Shown here: positions 21,978 through 33,879 of the stretch, piece by piece
Position numbering within the stretch: the stretch's first letter is position 1
Layout: every line of letters begins with the position of its first letter
NCBI GenBank assembly: GCA_043228905.1
Contig: JBHGNT010000007.1
Location: 1,240,001 to 1,304,000, forward strand
DNA from: Azolla caroliniana
Lineage: Eukaryota; Polypodiophyta
Direction: 5' to 3'
Length of the DNA: 64,000 nt
Translations under genes and position numbers: made by a program
The notes under the pieces: model-generated
What the model was told of the DNA's origin: nothing
Database searches by the model: none
Seen by the model: the letters and a program-made list of their open reading frames with translations, nothing else

Positions 21978-22850
21978 TGACTTCCTCTCAAGACGATGAC
22001 AGGTATCCTTTGTGTGGCCCCGTTTCTTGCAATATGCACAGAAGAGGTTCGGTTTCTTGGAGTCGTAGTCAAGAGTGTCATTGAATTGCTTACGTTTCCC
22101 AATGAACTTGACATTCGGAGTTTTGGCGAACTCAAATTTATTGTGGTCTTTCTTGGAAGTCCTATGGTATCAAAGTACAATGTTGATTGCTTCCTCAAAA
22201 GTTGTGGGGTCCTTGTCATGGACAATCCAATGGTAATCCCCATTAGGAATACCATTCAAAAATCAAGCAACAAACCATTTCTCACCCGTAAGTCCCGATT
22301 TTTGGATCTGGGTCTGAGCATGATGCACATAATCCTCGAGAGAGGCAAATGGCTTACTCGACAACGTGAGCAAGTGTTGCACTTGTTCAGTTTGAGAAGG
22401 TGGCTACAAAAACTATTTCTTAAAAACATCAATGAAACCTTCCCAAGTTATGGGTAAGTTCTTTGCAGTCCTTAGGCCGCGCCACCAAGCAGCAGCTCGA
22501 CCACCTAACTCACGACCAACGTAACCAATTTTTACAGCATCGGGTTGGGGTGGAGCTCAAAGTGAGACTCCCAACGACCAAGCCAACTGCTAATGGCCTC
22601 CTCGGTTCTTTCTTTCTTATCTCCCTTGAATGGACTCAATAGTCAATTCTTGGAATTTCTTTTCCAATGCCATATTGGCCTACCTCATTTCGACCAATTG
22701 ATTCAAGGTAGTAGTGAGCAATTGCTCAATAGTGATCTCAGCTTGTGTGCGAGATGTGGATTGGAGTTGAGAGGTCTCAGTTGGAGAGATTGCTCCAACA
22801 ACGTTCAAAACTTGTTCCATGATGCAAGTTGTGGTTATGCAATATAAATA
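21974..22850 (-). pseudogene. gypsy-2 gag, broken
   Basis: The zinc knuckle [14 protein letters not shown] (about 22040-21999) is intact in one frame leading into the protease region. Upstream the frame is broken. The N-terminal part near 22820-22600 reads MEQVLNVVGAISPTETSQLQ then a helical, Gln/Leu-rich stretch with a stop. Many stops lie between. The product would be the structural capsid/nucleocapsid. Confidence 0.75.
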
Positions 22851-23771
22851 AGGAGGTTCAGAAAATACACAAGCAAAATGAATGCTTGAAATTTTGATTG
22901 TAAGAACTCACATCTTTACCCCTCTAGACATATGAGATGTGATTCGAGATCCGATAACTATGGTAACACTATGGTGTTTTAAAAACCATGGGGGAAAACA
23001 TAGCTAAGATGTTTTTCTTGAATCTCTATCTTGAATAATCATGGCGGCTCCCCGAGGCTCAACCATGGTTCTAACATCAACGTCGTTTCCTAGTTAGCCT
23101 TATATTAGAATGCCAACCCAACATGTATTGATATGGTCGAGAAAGTGTATTACGTGAAAAAACAAGTGCACTCGCAAGTAATATTTTAGTCTTGCGAGTA
23201 ACAAGCAAATGTTATGACAAAAACGATAAAATAAGGCACTACCCATAAGAATCAAGCAGTGACGAAAACAAGGGTCAAAAAACCCATGTGTTACCTACTA
23301 TAAAAAATGTCACAAATAAATGGATGGTGCGAGGTATGCACATATACATCCCAATATGGTGGTTGTAATTTGCACAATTGTGACATAAGCCACAAATTGA
23401 TACAAGTGGCGGTGGTGTTGTGCGCAAAGATGTACAGAACTCAAATCTATGAGTAAAACATCAATAGGGGAACTCATGTGGTTTTACTCGAGTTCTAAGG
23501 CTCAATAATATGAGTTAAACCTAGATGAGCTGTTGGAAAAAATCGATCAAAAAACGGCATGATGCCCACTCAATATTAAAAAATAGTCTACATGAATCGT
23601 TACACCATTAAACGTACGTAAATAGGGTAGATGAACTTAAAATAAGGGCAAGAAAGAGAGTTAATTGTGGGTGGGAAATGACAATTACTAGAGAATCATA
23701 CAAAAGTGAAATGAAAATTTGTGTAATTAGAAATTAATTAGAATAATAATCAATTAGGTGTATGAATCATT

Positions 23772-24128
23772 AAGCATGCCTTAAGGTATGTAAGGTAGTC
23801 GACATGCACCTCCTCAAGACCACCACATCTCCCTAGAATCCGCCAATTGATGGCTCAATTAAGCATGCCTTAAGGTATGAAACCCTAAGGTAGTCGACAT
23901 GCACCTCCTCAAGACCACCACATCTCCCTAGAATCCACCAATTGATGGCTCAATAAAGACTAAAGTGGGATTATTAGGTAAGCGACATATACCTCGTTAA
24001 GGCCACAACCTCCCATAGAATCGGCCAAGTGATGGCTCAATAGAGAGTAGAGTGGCATAGGTAGGCGACATACACCTCGTCAAGACCACAATATCCCATA
24101 GAATCAGCCAAGTGAGGGCTCAATAAAG
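23772..24128 (-). repeat. gypsy-2 leader tandem array, four units of about 87-89 bp
   Basis: Units start near 23772, 23861, 23955 and 24041. The first two share AAGCATGCCTTAAGGTATG. All share a GTCGACATGCACCTC or GCGACATACACCTCGTC block, (A)AGACCAC, AGAATC.GCCAA and TGATGGCTCAAT. The array lies in the non-coding leader between primer site and gag. Confidence 0.85.
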
Positions 24129-24144
24129 GGAAGAGTGACATACT

Positions 24145-24345
24145 CAACATCATATGCAAAAGGGCCATGAGGTGAGCGTGTGCGATTAGGGCAAACATGC
24201 TCGACCCAATCCACAACAATAATTAATATCGTAAGAGAAGGCTCAAGAGAGGGGAGAGTGGGAGATACATCACAATATGCAAAAGGGCCATGAGTTGAGC
24301 GTGTGCGATTAGTGCAAACACACTCGACCCAATGCATAAGTAGAT
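24145..24345 (-). repeat. gypsy-2 leader duplication, two units of about 115-120 bp
   Basis: ATATGCAAAAGGGCCATGAG, GAGCGTGTGCGATTAG, GCAAACA and CTCGACCCAAT appear twice, at about 24163 and 24279. The duplication lies directly beside the four-unit array. Confidence 0.8.
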
Positions 24346-24572
24346 TAACATCGTATGATGGTAGAAAGAAAAAAGAAAAGAAACGAAAACGTAATACCAC
24401 TTCCATATGACCAAGAAGAAAGCATCATAGAAAAGAAAAGAGAGATCGAGAAAGAAGAATATCGGGTTAAGAATGTTGTTTTGATCCTGTGACGAGCACG
24501 ACGAGCCTTGTTAGATCCCCATCGCTCACACGCAAAAAACATCAAAACAACAAAAAAAAATTGTTAGTAAAT

Positions 24573-24584
24573 GCTCTGATACCA
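24573..24584 (-). other. gypsy-2 primer-binding site (initiator tRNA-Met type)
   Basis: Minus strand TGGTATCAGAGC, one base after the end of the 5' LTR. Confidence 0.92.
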
Positions 24585-24585
24585 C

Positions 24586-25059
24586 TGTTAAGAGTCTATT
24601 ACTAATCAATAGACCAAACTAAAGTAAAAGAAGGAAAATAGAATGGATAGAAGAACTCGTTCCACCCGACCACCCCCCCAGCTATGATCTAGACATAGCC
24701 AACCTACCACCAACGTCCCATACCACCGGATATTAGGATGACTAATACCTTGGAAGAGATAAACAAGATCGTCGAGACAAAAGCCTAACCCGCACCACCG
24801 GTGTCCAAGACAACAGCCTTCCGACGTAATGTGATTATGAGGGTAGCTAAGCCTCATATTTATACCTTTTCCTAGGCCCCTTGAATAGATGTGCCTTTCT
24901 AAAAGGCTCTCCATTCATTGGTTGTCCAAATCATGATAGTGCATGCACTTATCATTCCTTCTATCCAATCATTAGTCCCCTTTTTAACATTAGTGAACAT
25001 ACCCTTCACTAATGTAAATATTGGTGCCCTACCCTCACCAACGTTATGTGTACATAACA
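24586..25059 (-). repeat. gypsy-2 5' LTR
   Basis: 474 bp, matching 17971-18443 with about 16-17 differences. A near-palindrome GTCTATTACTAATCAATAGAC-like sequence lies at its primer-site end. Confidence 0.93.
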
Positions 25060-25150
25060 CCAATGTATCATGACATGGGGAAAATGTGGAGCTGGCTCAT
25101 GCTTCACATATTATACAATAGATGTTGCACCAAATACAAAACCATGTTAT
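25060..25150 (+). mobile_element. LINE-B 3' continuation after gypsy-2
   Basis: Starts with the target duplication CCAAT. Its following text (TATCATGACATGGGG, ATGTGGAG, CTTCACATATTATAC, GATGTTGCA) matches LINE-A at about 14140-14062 read on the minus strand. This shows that gypsy-2 landed inside LINE-B. Confidence 0.75.
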
Positions 25151-25291
25151 TTCCCGAACAAGGAAACTGATTGCATCAGTACATGTTAGAGCCCATCCAA
25201 ACCATTGTTTCCATGTGACTTAATTCACACTCACTACAATGTCAAACGTGGCATTGGAACACAACTAATTAAAGTAATTAACATGCACTAA

Positions 25292-25530
25292 CCAAGTTTA
25301 GGTGTGTGAGAATCACAGTTCGATACAATGTTTTGCCTTTGATCACTGTCTATACTTTCCACACATCTTCGACTAAACCCAATCACTGCACAAATTTCTC
25401 TCGCGGTCACGTTATGCACTCTCAATTGTGACAATCATTGGTGAGTTCTTGAACATTTAGAGTCGCTATTCACTTTCACATGCACTAAAGGAAATGTTAT
25501 ATTTTTTGTCTCATTGGGCATATTTGATCG
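25292..25530. repeat. Dispersed repeat, copy 2 (partner at 2307-2545)
   Basis: Same block order as copy 1, direct orientation. No coding frame. Confidence 0.7.
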
Positions 25531-28500
25531 TTGAAGCTCAATGTGTATAGACAATGAAACATACGCAATTTTCAATAATATTTATCCAATCATATGGTCA
25601 TGTTTACAAAATCTATTTTCTACAAATTACAAAATTATTTATGGACCCTGTATTGAGAATAAACCATGTATGTTTGATGGGGGGCTGAACATCAATCAGA
25701 TAAGCGTGGCACATAATGACTCATTATAAGACAACTCTAAGAAGGTTATCATCAAAGTCACTCTTATTAAAATTTTCTATTTGAGAAAATATGGGGTAAA
25801 AAAACACATACATAGTGATCATGATGTAAGAACAGTTGTTAAAACTATACTATAAAAGAACAACAACAATAAAATTGGTAGATAGCATACCTACTCCTAC
25901 CATCTTTGTAGATTGTAATTACGAGGGAAATAGTTAGTAGATTGTAATATAGGGATTCAGGAAGTAGCTAGAAAGGAGGTAATGATGAATGGGAACATTA
26001 TATATGTGGATAGATATATTAGATTTTAGTATCGTGTATGTGTGAATATATTAAAAACGGATATAATAGAGATCTTCCTCTAATACTTAACATTGTTCCT
26101 TTTCCTTTTTGTAGAGGGTATAGTTTGATGCATCTAAAACTTAACAAGTTCCTCTCCTACTGAGAGAACAAATGGTGGGTTTCTTTTAAATGCAATCATA
26201 TTATCAAATTATGATCCACTCGGTGTATTGATTGCTCTTGTCACCTTCACTTCATATCTCTCTCACATTTGAATTATCCATCTTGTTCACTATGAGCATT
26301 GATAGTTTGGATTCGCTATTAATTCTCTTTTGTGGTAACTATTGCCTTCTATTGAGTTTTAGAAGAAATGAGTGTATGATCCTTTGGTCTTGTTCCAATA
26401 TCATGGCAAACCATCTACTCATCGATGTTGTTCAATATCATTATTCATTGCATTTTCCCCTTGTTGGTCCACAAATGAAATCAATGCACAATGTGTAACA
26501 TAGCATGTTACCTTTTTGCTTTATAGACTCTTATACGTGTGCATTGTCTTCCTATAATGTGAACTCATAACCTTCACATCATATGTCTATAATTTGTGTT
26601 ATCTAATTAATATTTCATGCAATGTAGATCAAATAGATTTTGGCATATACGTAATCTTCTTCTTTGTAGCAATCTCCTCATCAACACTATCAACATTGCA
26701 TCATAAAAATACAAATCTGTTTCAACAAAAGAGTTTTCATCAACTTGTGATGTAATTTCTTACAATTACCTATTTAAGCATGTTGGTGCAATATTATATA
26801 CCTTAGAACTTTATGGCTATGATCATAATATTTCATCTTTATATTTTGTGATTGTATACATTTTACACCAGTATTCATTGTCCATGACACATAAATCAAT
26901 TACTTGGGTCTCTAAAGGTACATTGCCTCATAAAAGGTGACTCTAATGAAAGGTGATATGGACATATTGAAGAGGTCAAAAGTGGTTCCCATTTAGGAAG
27001 GGAACGTTGGGAAAGGTATGTAGAGTTAAATTCACATAATTCATTGGTTGTAGGGGTTTTTAGAGGAATGCGTGTTAGGATAGAACTTGTGACTTACCAC
27101 GAGAGTCTCGAGTATTTTCTATGTAACCACTTTGCCTTCAATAGTTGACCCTTTGTTGGTGATCAACTTCAGCTCCTTATGCATTCCATTCAGATTTTTA
27201 ATTTGATATTTTCAATTGTAAAATCTTATTACATATAATGGAAGAGTGAGAGAAGGATACTATTATGAGTGCCATGGAATTCAAGCCTATAGAAATCTAT
27301 TGGGTGAATTCTTTGTGCTCTATTTTGCCGAATGATAACATTGATGACTCATTGAATTGGATAATCACATTCTATACCATTATTTATTGCTTCATGGTGG
27401 AATATGTGGACCACATGTCGTAGTGTTCATAAAAGTTTGTTTAAAATGTCACCAAGTGAAGACAATTTATGAAGTTGTAAATTGTGCGCTTAGTGTTAGT
27501 GCTTCTAAGGAGTGGACCAATAAATGTGGATTTATATGGACATGTTAGAATATAAAGGGCATTGTATTTCTACTATGACAAGACAGGCTACATATATTGG
27601 GGGTCTACATAGACAACATCTCTCTATCGATAAATCTAGCACATGCCAATATCGAGAGCTAGCATCCCCCCTTTAGGTAAATAAGATGTCATTCAATCAA
27701 GCACTCGCACAGAGATATAGCATGATGGAGATGACGTGATAAAGTCAAATAGATGATGACAAAGAATTGTTTGAGCTCACCTATAGTAGTTATACACATT
27801 AGGATAGACATTTATTGTAGATTTCCGCAAAGGGTGGTGCTATAACGACTTGGAGTTATTTCTAAATGTTTACTTCTATAATTTCCTATAGCATGTTTAC
27901 ATTGAATGAACATGTGTGCAAAGGAAGCGCTGGAGTTTGGATCCAACCATTCTTTTTCCCCACTGACTATTCATTTAAAATATGCCCATTGGGAGCAATT
28001 CATCAATTAGTGGGCCCTCATGTTTCTTTTGTTTTGTATCTATGAAGAATGGAAATAATTGTACATTGAATTCATATTATTCTAATTTACAATTGAAAGT
28101 GATTGATGCTTCTTAGTAATATATTATATAGGTCTCAAAGCAATTTCTTCATGTGCTATTATTGTTATTGTTGTTTCATATCCACATCTTCTTTTATGTT
28201 ACCTGAAGCAAGGGTTGTACGGTAAACCCTCCAAATGTGATTCATTACAATCTTCAATTTTGAGTTTGTGCCATGTCCACGGACCACAACTATATATTCA
28301 ATTGTGTATTGGTTGTTGGGCACCGCATTGTAGAGTCATTGGGATGTGAAAGAGTCTTTGGATTGAAGGCATAAAAGAGATTGGTTTTGGTTATATGGAG
28401 ATGTAATAAAAGAAGAGGTAAGGTGGGGGAGAGCAAGTGATTTGGCTTAGCTTATGTGGCAAGAGCGGGGAAAGTGATGGTGAAAGTCCATGAATAAAAT

Positions 28501-29690
28501 AGACACATTAAGAGGTAGGGAGAATATGATTATTATGGCATGAAAGTAGTACATGCTAATTTTAACACGCACACAAGGGATAGATGGTGTTAGTTGTCCT
28601 CAAATTCCAAAGCTTTTTTCTCTTTTTTTCTCTCACTCTAAGATAACACATGGCATATCTCTCATTGGCACTCTTTGATTCTAGTTGGGGGTCACAATTA
28701 TTCTTGGCCCACTCTGTAACTTAGGTAGTACCATAAGGCGATCAAGTTACAAGCATGGCATGGGTTAACTCCCCAACAATTGAGTACGACACATTATCAC
28801 AATGTTTCCCAATGTTTTCATCCTCCACTTTAGATCCGTGGTCACATGTCTTACACATTGGCTATGTGGGAACATTATACAAATACACGCCTCTTCACGT
28901 CAACTCATAACATAGACTCGGGTAGGTAGTATCATATATTTCTCTTCAAGCATAGAAGGCCTATACCTCTTCATGGCGGAATACAAAACACTCTTATCAT
29001 GATTCTTCTTTTCTATATTTAAAATTTTTAGAGATAGAAAACAATTGATCATCCTCTTTTGACTTACAAATGAAAAAGTAGGCATTGAGTGTTTGGTTCC
29101 CTTTATATTTCATGTCTTTTTGGGTAGCTCTTGTAGGTAGTAGTAACCAACTACTTCCTTGCATTGATAGTATAGCAACTTGACCACCTCGAGCTCCCAT
29201 GATAAAATATTATTTCCGTGGAACCTAGATTTATGATCTAATCCGCTAGGATGCCCACAACCCGACTTACTCTCTATTTTTTCCTTCATCGTTGCAACCG
29301 ATGGGCCTCAAGTAGTCATTGAATCCTATTCTATAAAGACATGTATCATTATTCACCCACTTATTTAGTAGATATTACTAAATCCCTTCGTGCAACCACG
29401 ATGGAATGATAGAAAGAAAGTTAGATATCACAGTCATCTCCATCTCAAAATAGATTATCAATGAACGGCTATTTAATGATATCGAAAAGCCTATACCAAC
29501 TCGTCCATCTCATCTCGATGCAATCCACCATTTCACGATCCACGGGGAGGAGGCAGATAATTGAGAACAAGTTACGCCATCGACATGGGAAGGGAAATAA
29601 AGCTATAAAAGGATCATTACAATCTGACACGAGTACGGCGATATAATTATGTGATTTGAGGATGATGTCATTGGCTTGTTGTGATGTGGG
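25531..29690. other. Gene-free AT-rich stretch
   Basis: No frame longer than about 90 codons and none with a recognisable motif. No clear LTR, LINE or tandem array seen. Probably old decayed repeat DNA. Confidence 0.5.
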
Positions 29691-29825
29691 GGGGGGGGGG
29701 TGGACCACAACAACGGAGTGTATGTTAGGCAATACGAGGACCAAAAGTGTTTTGGGGGGGTAGATCTACATTTAACTGGAGTGTATGTCAGGCAATACGA
29801 GCAACAAAAGTGTTTGGGGGGAGCA
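29686..29825. repeat. Two-unit direct repeat with G runs
   Basis: GGAGTGTATGT(T/C)AGGCAATACGAG followed by CAAAAGTGTTT and a G run occurs at about 29715 and 29779 (period about 64 bp). A G10 run precedes the first unit. Confidence 0.8.
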
Positions 29826-30016
29826 GATGAACCATACGCACCAAAGGATAGATAGATGGGGCTCGAGTGAACTCATTCATTGAGGGCGTCGGGGTTTTAG
29901 CTTTGGTCAAGAGGATGGTGAAGAAGGTCTCTCGGACACTTGGCCTTGGCTCAGCCCAACTACGTGCCCAACTGACACACTAAAAAACCAAGTGTGTGTG
30001 TGTGTGTGTCCATAAC

Positions 30017-30190
30017 AGGGGAAACCAAGCTAAACCTAAAAACAGGGGAAATGTTAAAACCAAGCTAAACCTAAAAACAGGGGAAATGTTAAAACCAAGC
30101 TTAACCTAAAAACAGGGGAAATGTTAAAAACCAAGCTTAACCCTAAAAACAGGGGAAAAGTTAAAACCAAGCTTAACCCTAAAAAAGGAT
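30017..30190. repeat. Minisatellite, about five units of 35-36 bp
   Basis: Unit: AAACCAAGCT(T/A)AACC followed by TAAAAACAGGGGAAATGTT, repeated with small changes. A GT microsatellite lies just upstream (29992-30008). Translation gives only low-complexity peptide. Confidence 0.9.
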
Positions 30191-30557
30191 AGATCACTAT
30201 CACTTTTTGAAGAGACCCCAAGGAACAGAGGAGCAACTTCCCTTTTTATGGGTCCATGCCTCTGTTTCTCTGTGTCTGTGTCTGTGTCTGTGTCTGTCTC
30301 TCTCTGTTTCTCTGCATTTCTGTAATCCTATGTTCCCTCCCTCCATATCATGATTCATGGGGATCAGAGGACAAAAAGTTGCATTGAAGAGCTAGCTATA
30401 CATATATGTACATATGTACATAGATTATAGATATAAACACTTATAGGGCTCTCTCTCTCTCTCTCTCTCTCTCCCACCCTTTTGGGCCCCTTGCTGCAAG
30501 TGATGATGATGGATTGCCAACTTGGATCAAAAAGCAAAAAGAACCCATGCAAACATA

Positions 30558-30752
30558 GGCTTTGGGCTAGGGTTGGGATTAGGATTAGGGTAGGAATAGG
30601 TTAAGGTTAGGGTTACAACTCAGAACTCGGAATTCAGGGTTAACTAACTTTGCGGTTAGGTGTAATGAAGGGTTACAGTTTATGCTGGGGCTATGTTTAA
30701 GGAATAGTAGTAAAGTCTAGGATTCTGTTTAGGGATTAGGGTTAGGGTTTTA
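30558..30752. repeat. Interspersed telomere-like TTAGGG/TTTAGGG motifs
   Basis: GGGCTAGGGTTGGGATTAGG, GATTAGGGTAGG, AAGGTTAGGGTTAC and GGGATTAGGGTTAGGGTTTT appear within 200 bp. It is a degenerate array resembling the plant telomere repeat, about 640 bp upstream of the start codon of the next gene. Confidence 0.6.
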
Positions 30753-31129
30753 ATGAACATGAAATGAAACCAATGCAAAGATTTGACATCTTAAGTCTTA
30801 TTGACTACAAAAAACAAGGATGCAGCTAGATCATGATTTGCAATTGAAAGGAAACCTCATTCATCCTTCTCTCTAGATTCTCTCTCTAGGTTCTCTTTCT
30901 TCTTTCCCAATAGACCTAGCTTATATAGCACAGTACACTGTGCTTTACTTTCTCTTCTTCTTCTTATCACAGTCATCGACAAACCCTAACAAGGAGAAAA
31001 CAGTACAAATATAAAAAGTATACAGGGAGACATAGCTAAAAGAGAAACAGAGTTCGAACAACTTCGGACAGAGAAGAAGAAAGAAAAGAGAAGAGAAGTA
31101 AATAATGAAGAAGTTATGGCTTTGTTCTA

Positions 31130-31389
31130 TATAGCATGATTAGATTGTATACAAATTGAAGAGAGAAGAAACTTGTGAGCTATGCTTCCCATGGAAGCTG
31201 TAGTGTGATTGAAGCATAAGATCATTCATTCCTTCTTGTCAAATTGATCTCTGCTATCTGATCTCTATATCTATCTTTATTGGTAGTTTCAGAAGGAAAA
31301 ACCTTGAATTTGAATCAACCTCTCTATTCATCTCCTCTTCACAGGCCTTGGGGAGTTTTCAGGCATTTCCTCCTCCTCCTCCTTTCATC
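31130..31389 (+). promoter_or_regulatory. Leader of the MPRPGP-family gene, with a candidate 5'-UTR acceptor
   Basis: The sequence just before the start codon is pyrimidine-rich and holds a good acceptor (CTCCTCTTCACAG at 31344) 45 bp upstream of ATG 31390, which suggests an intron in the 5' UTR. The donor was not fixed; TTG|GTAGTTTC near 31281 is too close to be likely. CT-rich DNA at 30850-30970 may be transcribed leader. Confidence 0.35.
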
Positions 31390-33870
31390 ATGCCTAGACC
31401 TGGCCCTAGGCCTTATGAATGTATAAGGAGAGCTTGGCATAGTGACACTCATCAGCCTCTCCGCGGGGCTCTCATCCAAGAGATATTCCGGTATTTAAAA
31501 ACAGAAAAGAACTCAGTCTTTTTAGTCATGTTCATCATCATTAGCATCATCTTCTTCTTCTTCCTTTGAATCTTCATATTGGTAATTTGTTTTTTGGCCT
31601 TCTTTCTAATACAATGACACATGCATATATGTATATTCATGGTTTAGGATTGTCAATGAAATTCACAACCCGATGACAAGAAGGAAGAAAGAATGGCAGG
31701 AAAAGCTCCCGATTGTTGTACTCCGAGCTGAAGAAATTCTCTACTCAAAGGGCAACTCAGAGGTATGAGCGTTATTTTTTGCTCTCTTTTCAGCATTGTC
31801 CATTTTTTTTTTTAAATCTAGTTCTTTAAACAGTGTGTAGCCTCCCTCAGACAGACTATAACGTCACATATATATTGTCTTGAGTTAAGCTTACCTTTAA
31901 TAAAAAGCAGTGCCAAACCTGTATGCATATTGTATTCATGAAAAGCAATGCCAAAGCTCTGTTTATATATTTATGTATGGATGTAGTATTCATGAGAATT
32001 AATGCCAGCCCTCAGCTAGTAATGCTTGTTCAATCATGTGCACCTGACATTTCTCTTTCATGGATTGTATGTATGTATGCACGTAATGTGAGTATGTATA
32101 GGTGTATATATATGTGTGTGTGTGTGTGTATTGTATATGTATGTATATATGTATTTATACATGTCCGTATGCATGCATGTATTGTGGGTGCTTGCATTCA
32201 TACATGTATGTATTCGTGTATGTATGTATGTGATATTTATCTGTAGAAGCGTTGTTTCTTATTCTAGAGTGAGTATGCGGATGTGAAGAGCTTGCGAAGT
32301 AGGCTCGATGATGCTGTAAACACGATGATACGAAGAGAAGAAACAGAGGAAGATGGTGTTTACATAGCACCGTGCATTGAAGGTTTCTATCCTTTCATCC
32401 TCTCATTCGTTAACTTCTTTCACATTAATCTATTAACTCAATACAGCTTTATTGATAGCGAATTTTGTTTCCTTATATTTACAAATATATGTTGCAGCTG
32501 CCCTCTCTCTTGGATGCACCCCAAAGAAAGTACCAAGAGGCCAACGTGCGGCCGGGGCTTCACATTTTCTCCCAAGTTCAGTCAAAAGATCTGGCTCCGT
32601 TATTGAAAATAATGGAAGTTATAGGAGTGTGCCTGATATTATTGAGACCAGTCGTGATGTACAATGTTTTCGTAGTGCTCATGAAAAGCAATGCCAAAGC
32701 TCAAGTATGTGCATTAATGGAAACTGGCCATCAACGCCAGAACAAGGCTCAAATGTGTTTACAACTTCATCATCGGCTCATAGCTCTATTAATGGCTCTC
32801 CGAGATTTAGTACTTCTCGGCGTAATTTGGGCTTAATTAATCATCCTGTCCAATGTCTCTCCTTCAAACCTCCCTCCTCTGCCTCTCTGGAGGTGTCACA
32901 TTCGGCTTGTTCAACTTTGTCCGAGCCTGGTGGTCCTGTCCGATTCCTTCAACCGACACCGAGGTGTGAAATTCCACATGCATCATCGTCAACATCTCAT
33001 CTTCTTTGCAATGCACATCCGGATCCTCAACATGTAAGTAACAAATGTAATGGCAATATAAAAGGTGTACCTTCAGCTTCTGATACCCAAGCCTCAAGCA
33101 TTTCGAGGTTGTCGGAAGAAGCAAGCTACATAGACCAAATTACCCCAGGTTTCAGTAGCAATGAGATTGCCGGATGTGCTAACTCAAGGGTAGGTATTTC
33201 TACACAAAATTCTCAACATTATCATCAAGAAACTAGGTTTAGCCCTAATCTAGCTACATTCTCGACTCGGGAAAATAGTTCACCGCGTGCTCGTATGGGT
33301 TCTCGAGTGGGCTTATCTCATCCATCATCAAATTCTTGTGAAACCGCATCGATGGTGATGCCAAGTAATCATACATCTCCTTTGCAAGTATCTCGTCCAT
33401 CATTGAATTCTTATGAAATAACATCAATGAAAATGCCACGTAATCATACATCTCCTTTGCAAGTGTTATGTCCATCATCTAATTCTAATGAAACAACATG
33501 GATGCTGATACCCAGTAATCCAGCATCCGCTATTGATGTCATATCCCCATTGCAGCAAACTAATGTGTATGATCTTCAGTTGAGGCTTGGTCCTCCTCAG
33601 GGAAGGCAATCGAACATGTTAATCCAACCAAGATCATCCAATAGCCAAAAAAATCCAGAAAATGTTTCTTCTTGGAGTATACCCAGGAATGATCCTATGA
33701 TGGCGGTGCCTGATGGCAAATTGCGACATGTCAAAACTTCGTCTGTCACAGACATTGATATGCCCCCATCAAAGCGCATTAGATTAGATATGCAAAGATT
33801 CAATACTTTGTCATCTAGACAATATAATGGGTTTCATCCACCTCAACAATTTTCACAGCCTCGAGGCTGA
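31390..33870 (+). CDS. MPRPGPRPYEC-family plant protein with Ser-rich tail and EAR-like motif
   Basis: Four exons: 31390-31490, 31648-31762, 32268-32382 and 32498-33870, all in phase with GT..AG borders, giving 567 residues. The first about 125 residues are a plant-conserved region of unknown biochemical role: MPRPGPRPYECIRRAWHSD, EWQEKLPIVVLRAEEILYSK and CIEAALSLGCTPKKVPRGQR. As I remember them, homologues such as Arabidopsis At4g32295 are much shorter. The other about 440 residues are Ser/Asn/Pro-rich and probably disordered. They contain three imperfect repeats built on P(S/R)NHTSPLQV and, near the C-terminus, DLQLRLGPP, which fits the LxLxL EAR repression motif. A nuclear, repressor-linked role is inference. 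ATG 31390 matches the conserved N-terminus. Confidence 0.88.
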
Positions 33871-33879
33871 ACTAAAGAT

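Larger units (their letters stand above)
17971..25059 (-). mobile_element. Complete Ty3/gypsy chromovirus (gypsy-2) inside LINE-B
   Basis: 7089 bp with two LTRs (17971-18443 and 24586-25059), both TG..CA, flanked by the 5-bp duplication CCAAT. On the minus strand: 5' LTR, tRNA-Met primer site, repeat-rich leader, gag, protease, reverse transcriptase, RNase H, integrase with C-terminal chromodomain, polypurine tract, 3' LTR. By hand count the two LTRs differ at about 16-17 of 473 positions, mostly transitions, so the insertion is not recent. Frameshifts and a nonsense codon inactivate it. The gag-PR-RT-RH-INT order and the chromodomain place it among plant chromoviruses; the lineage is not determined. 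Confidence 0.95.

Noticed and set aside
26232-26498. 88-codon plus-strand frame
   Set aside because: Leu/Ser-rich chance frame with no motif and no splice context.
31923-32246. 107-codon Cys/Tyr/Met-rich frame
   Set aside because: It lies in intron 2 of the 31390 gene and is translated from a TATG/GTAT microsatellite.
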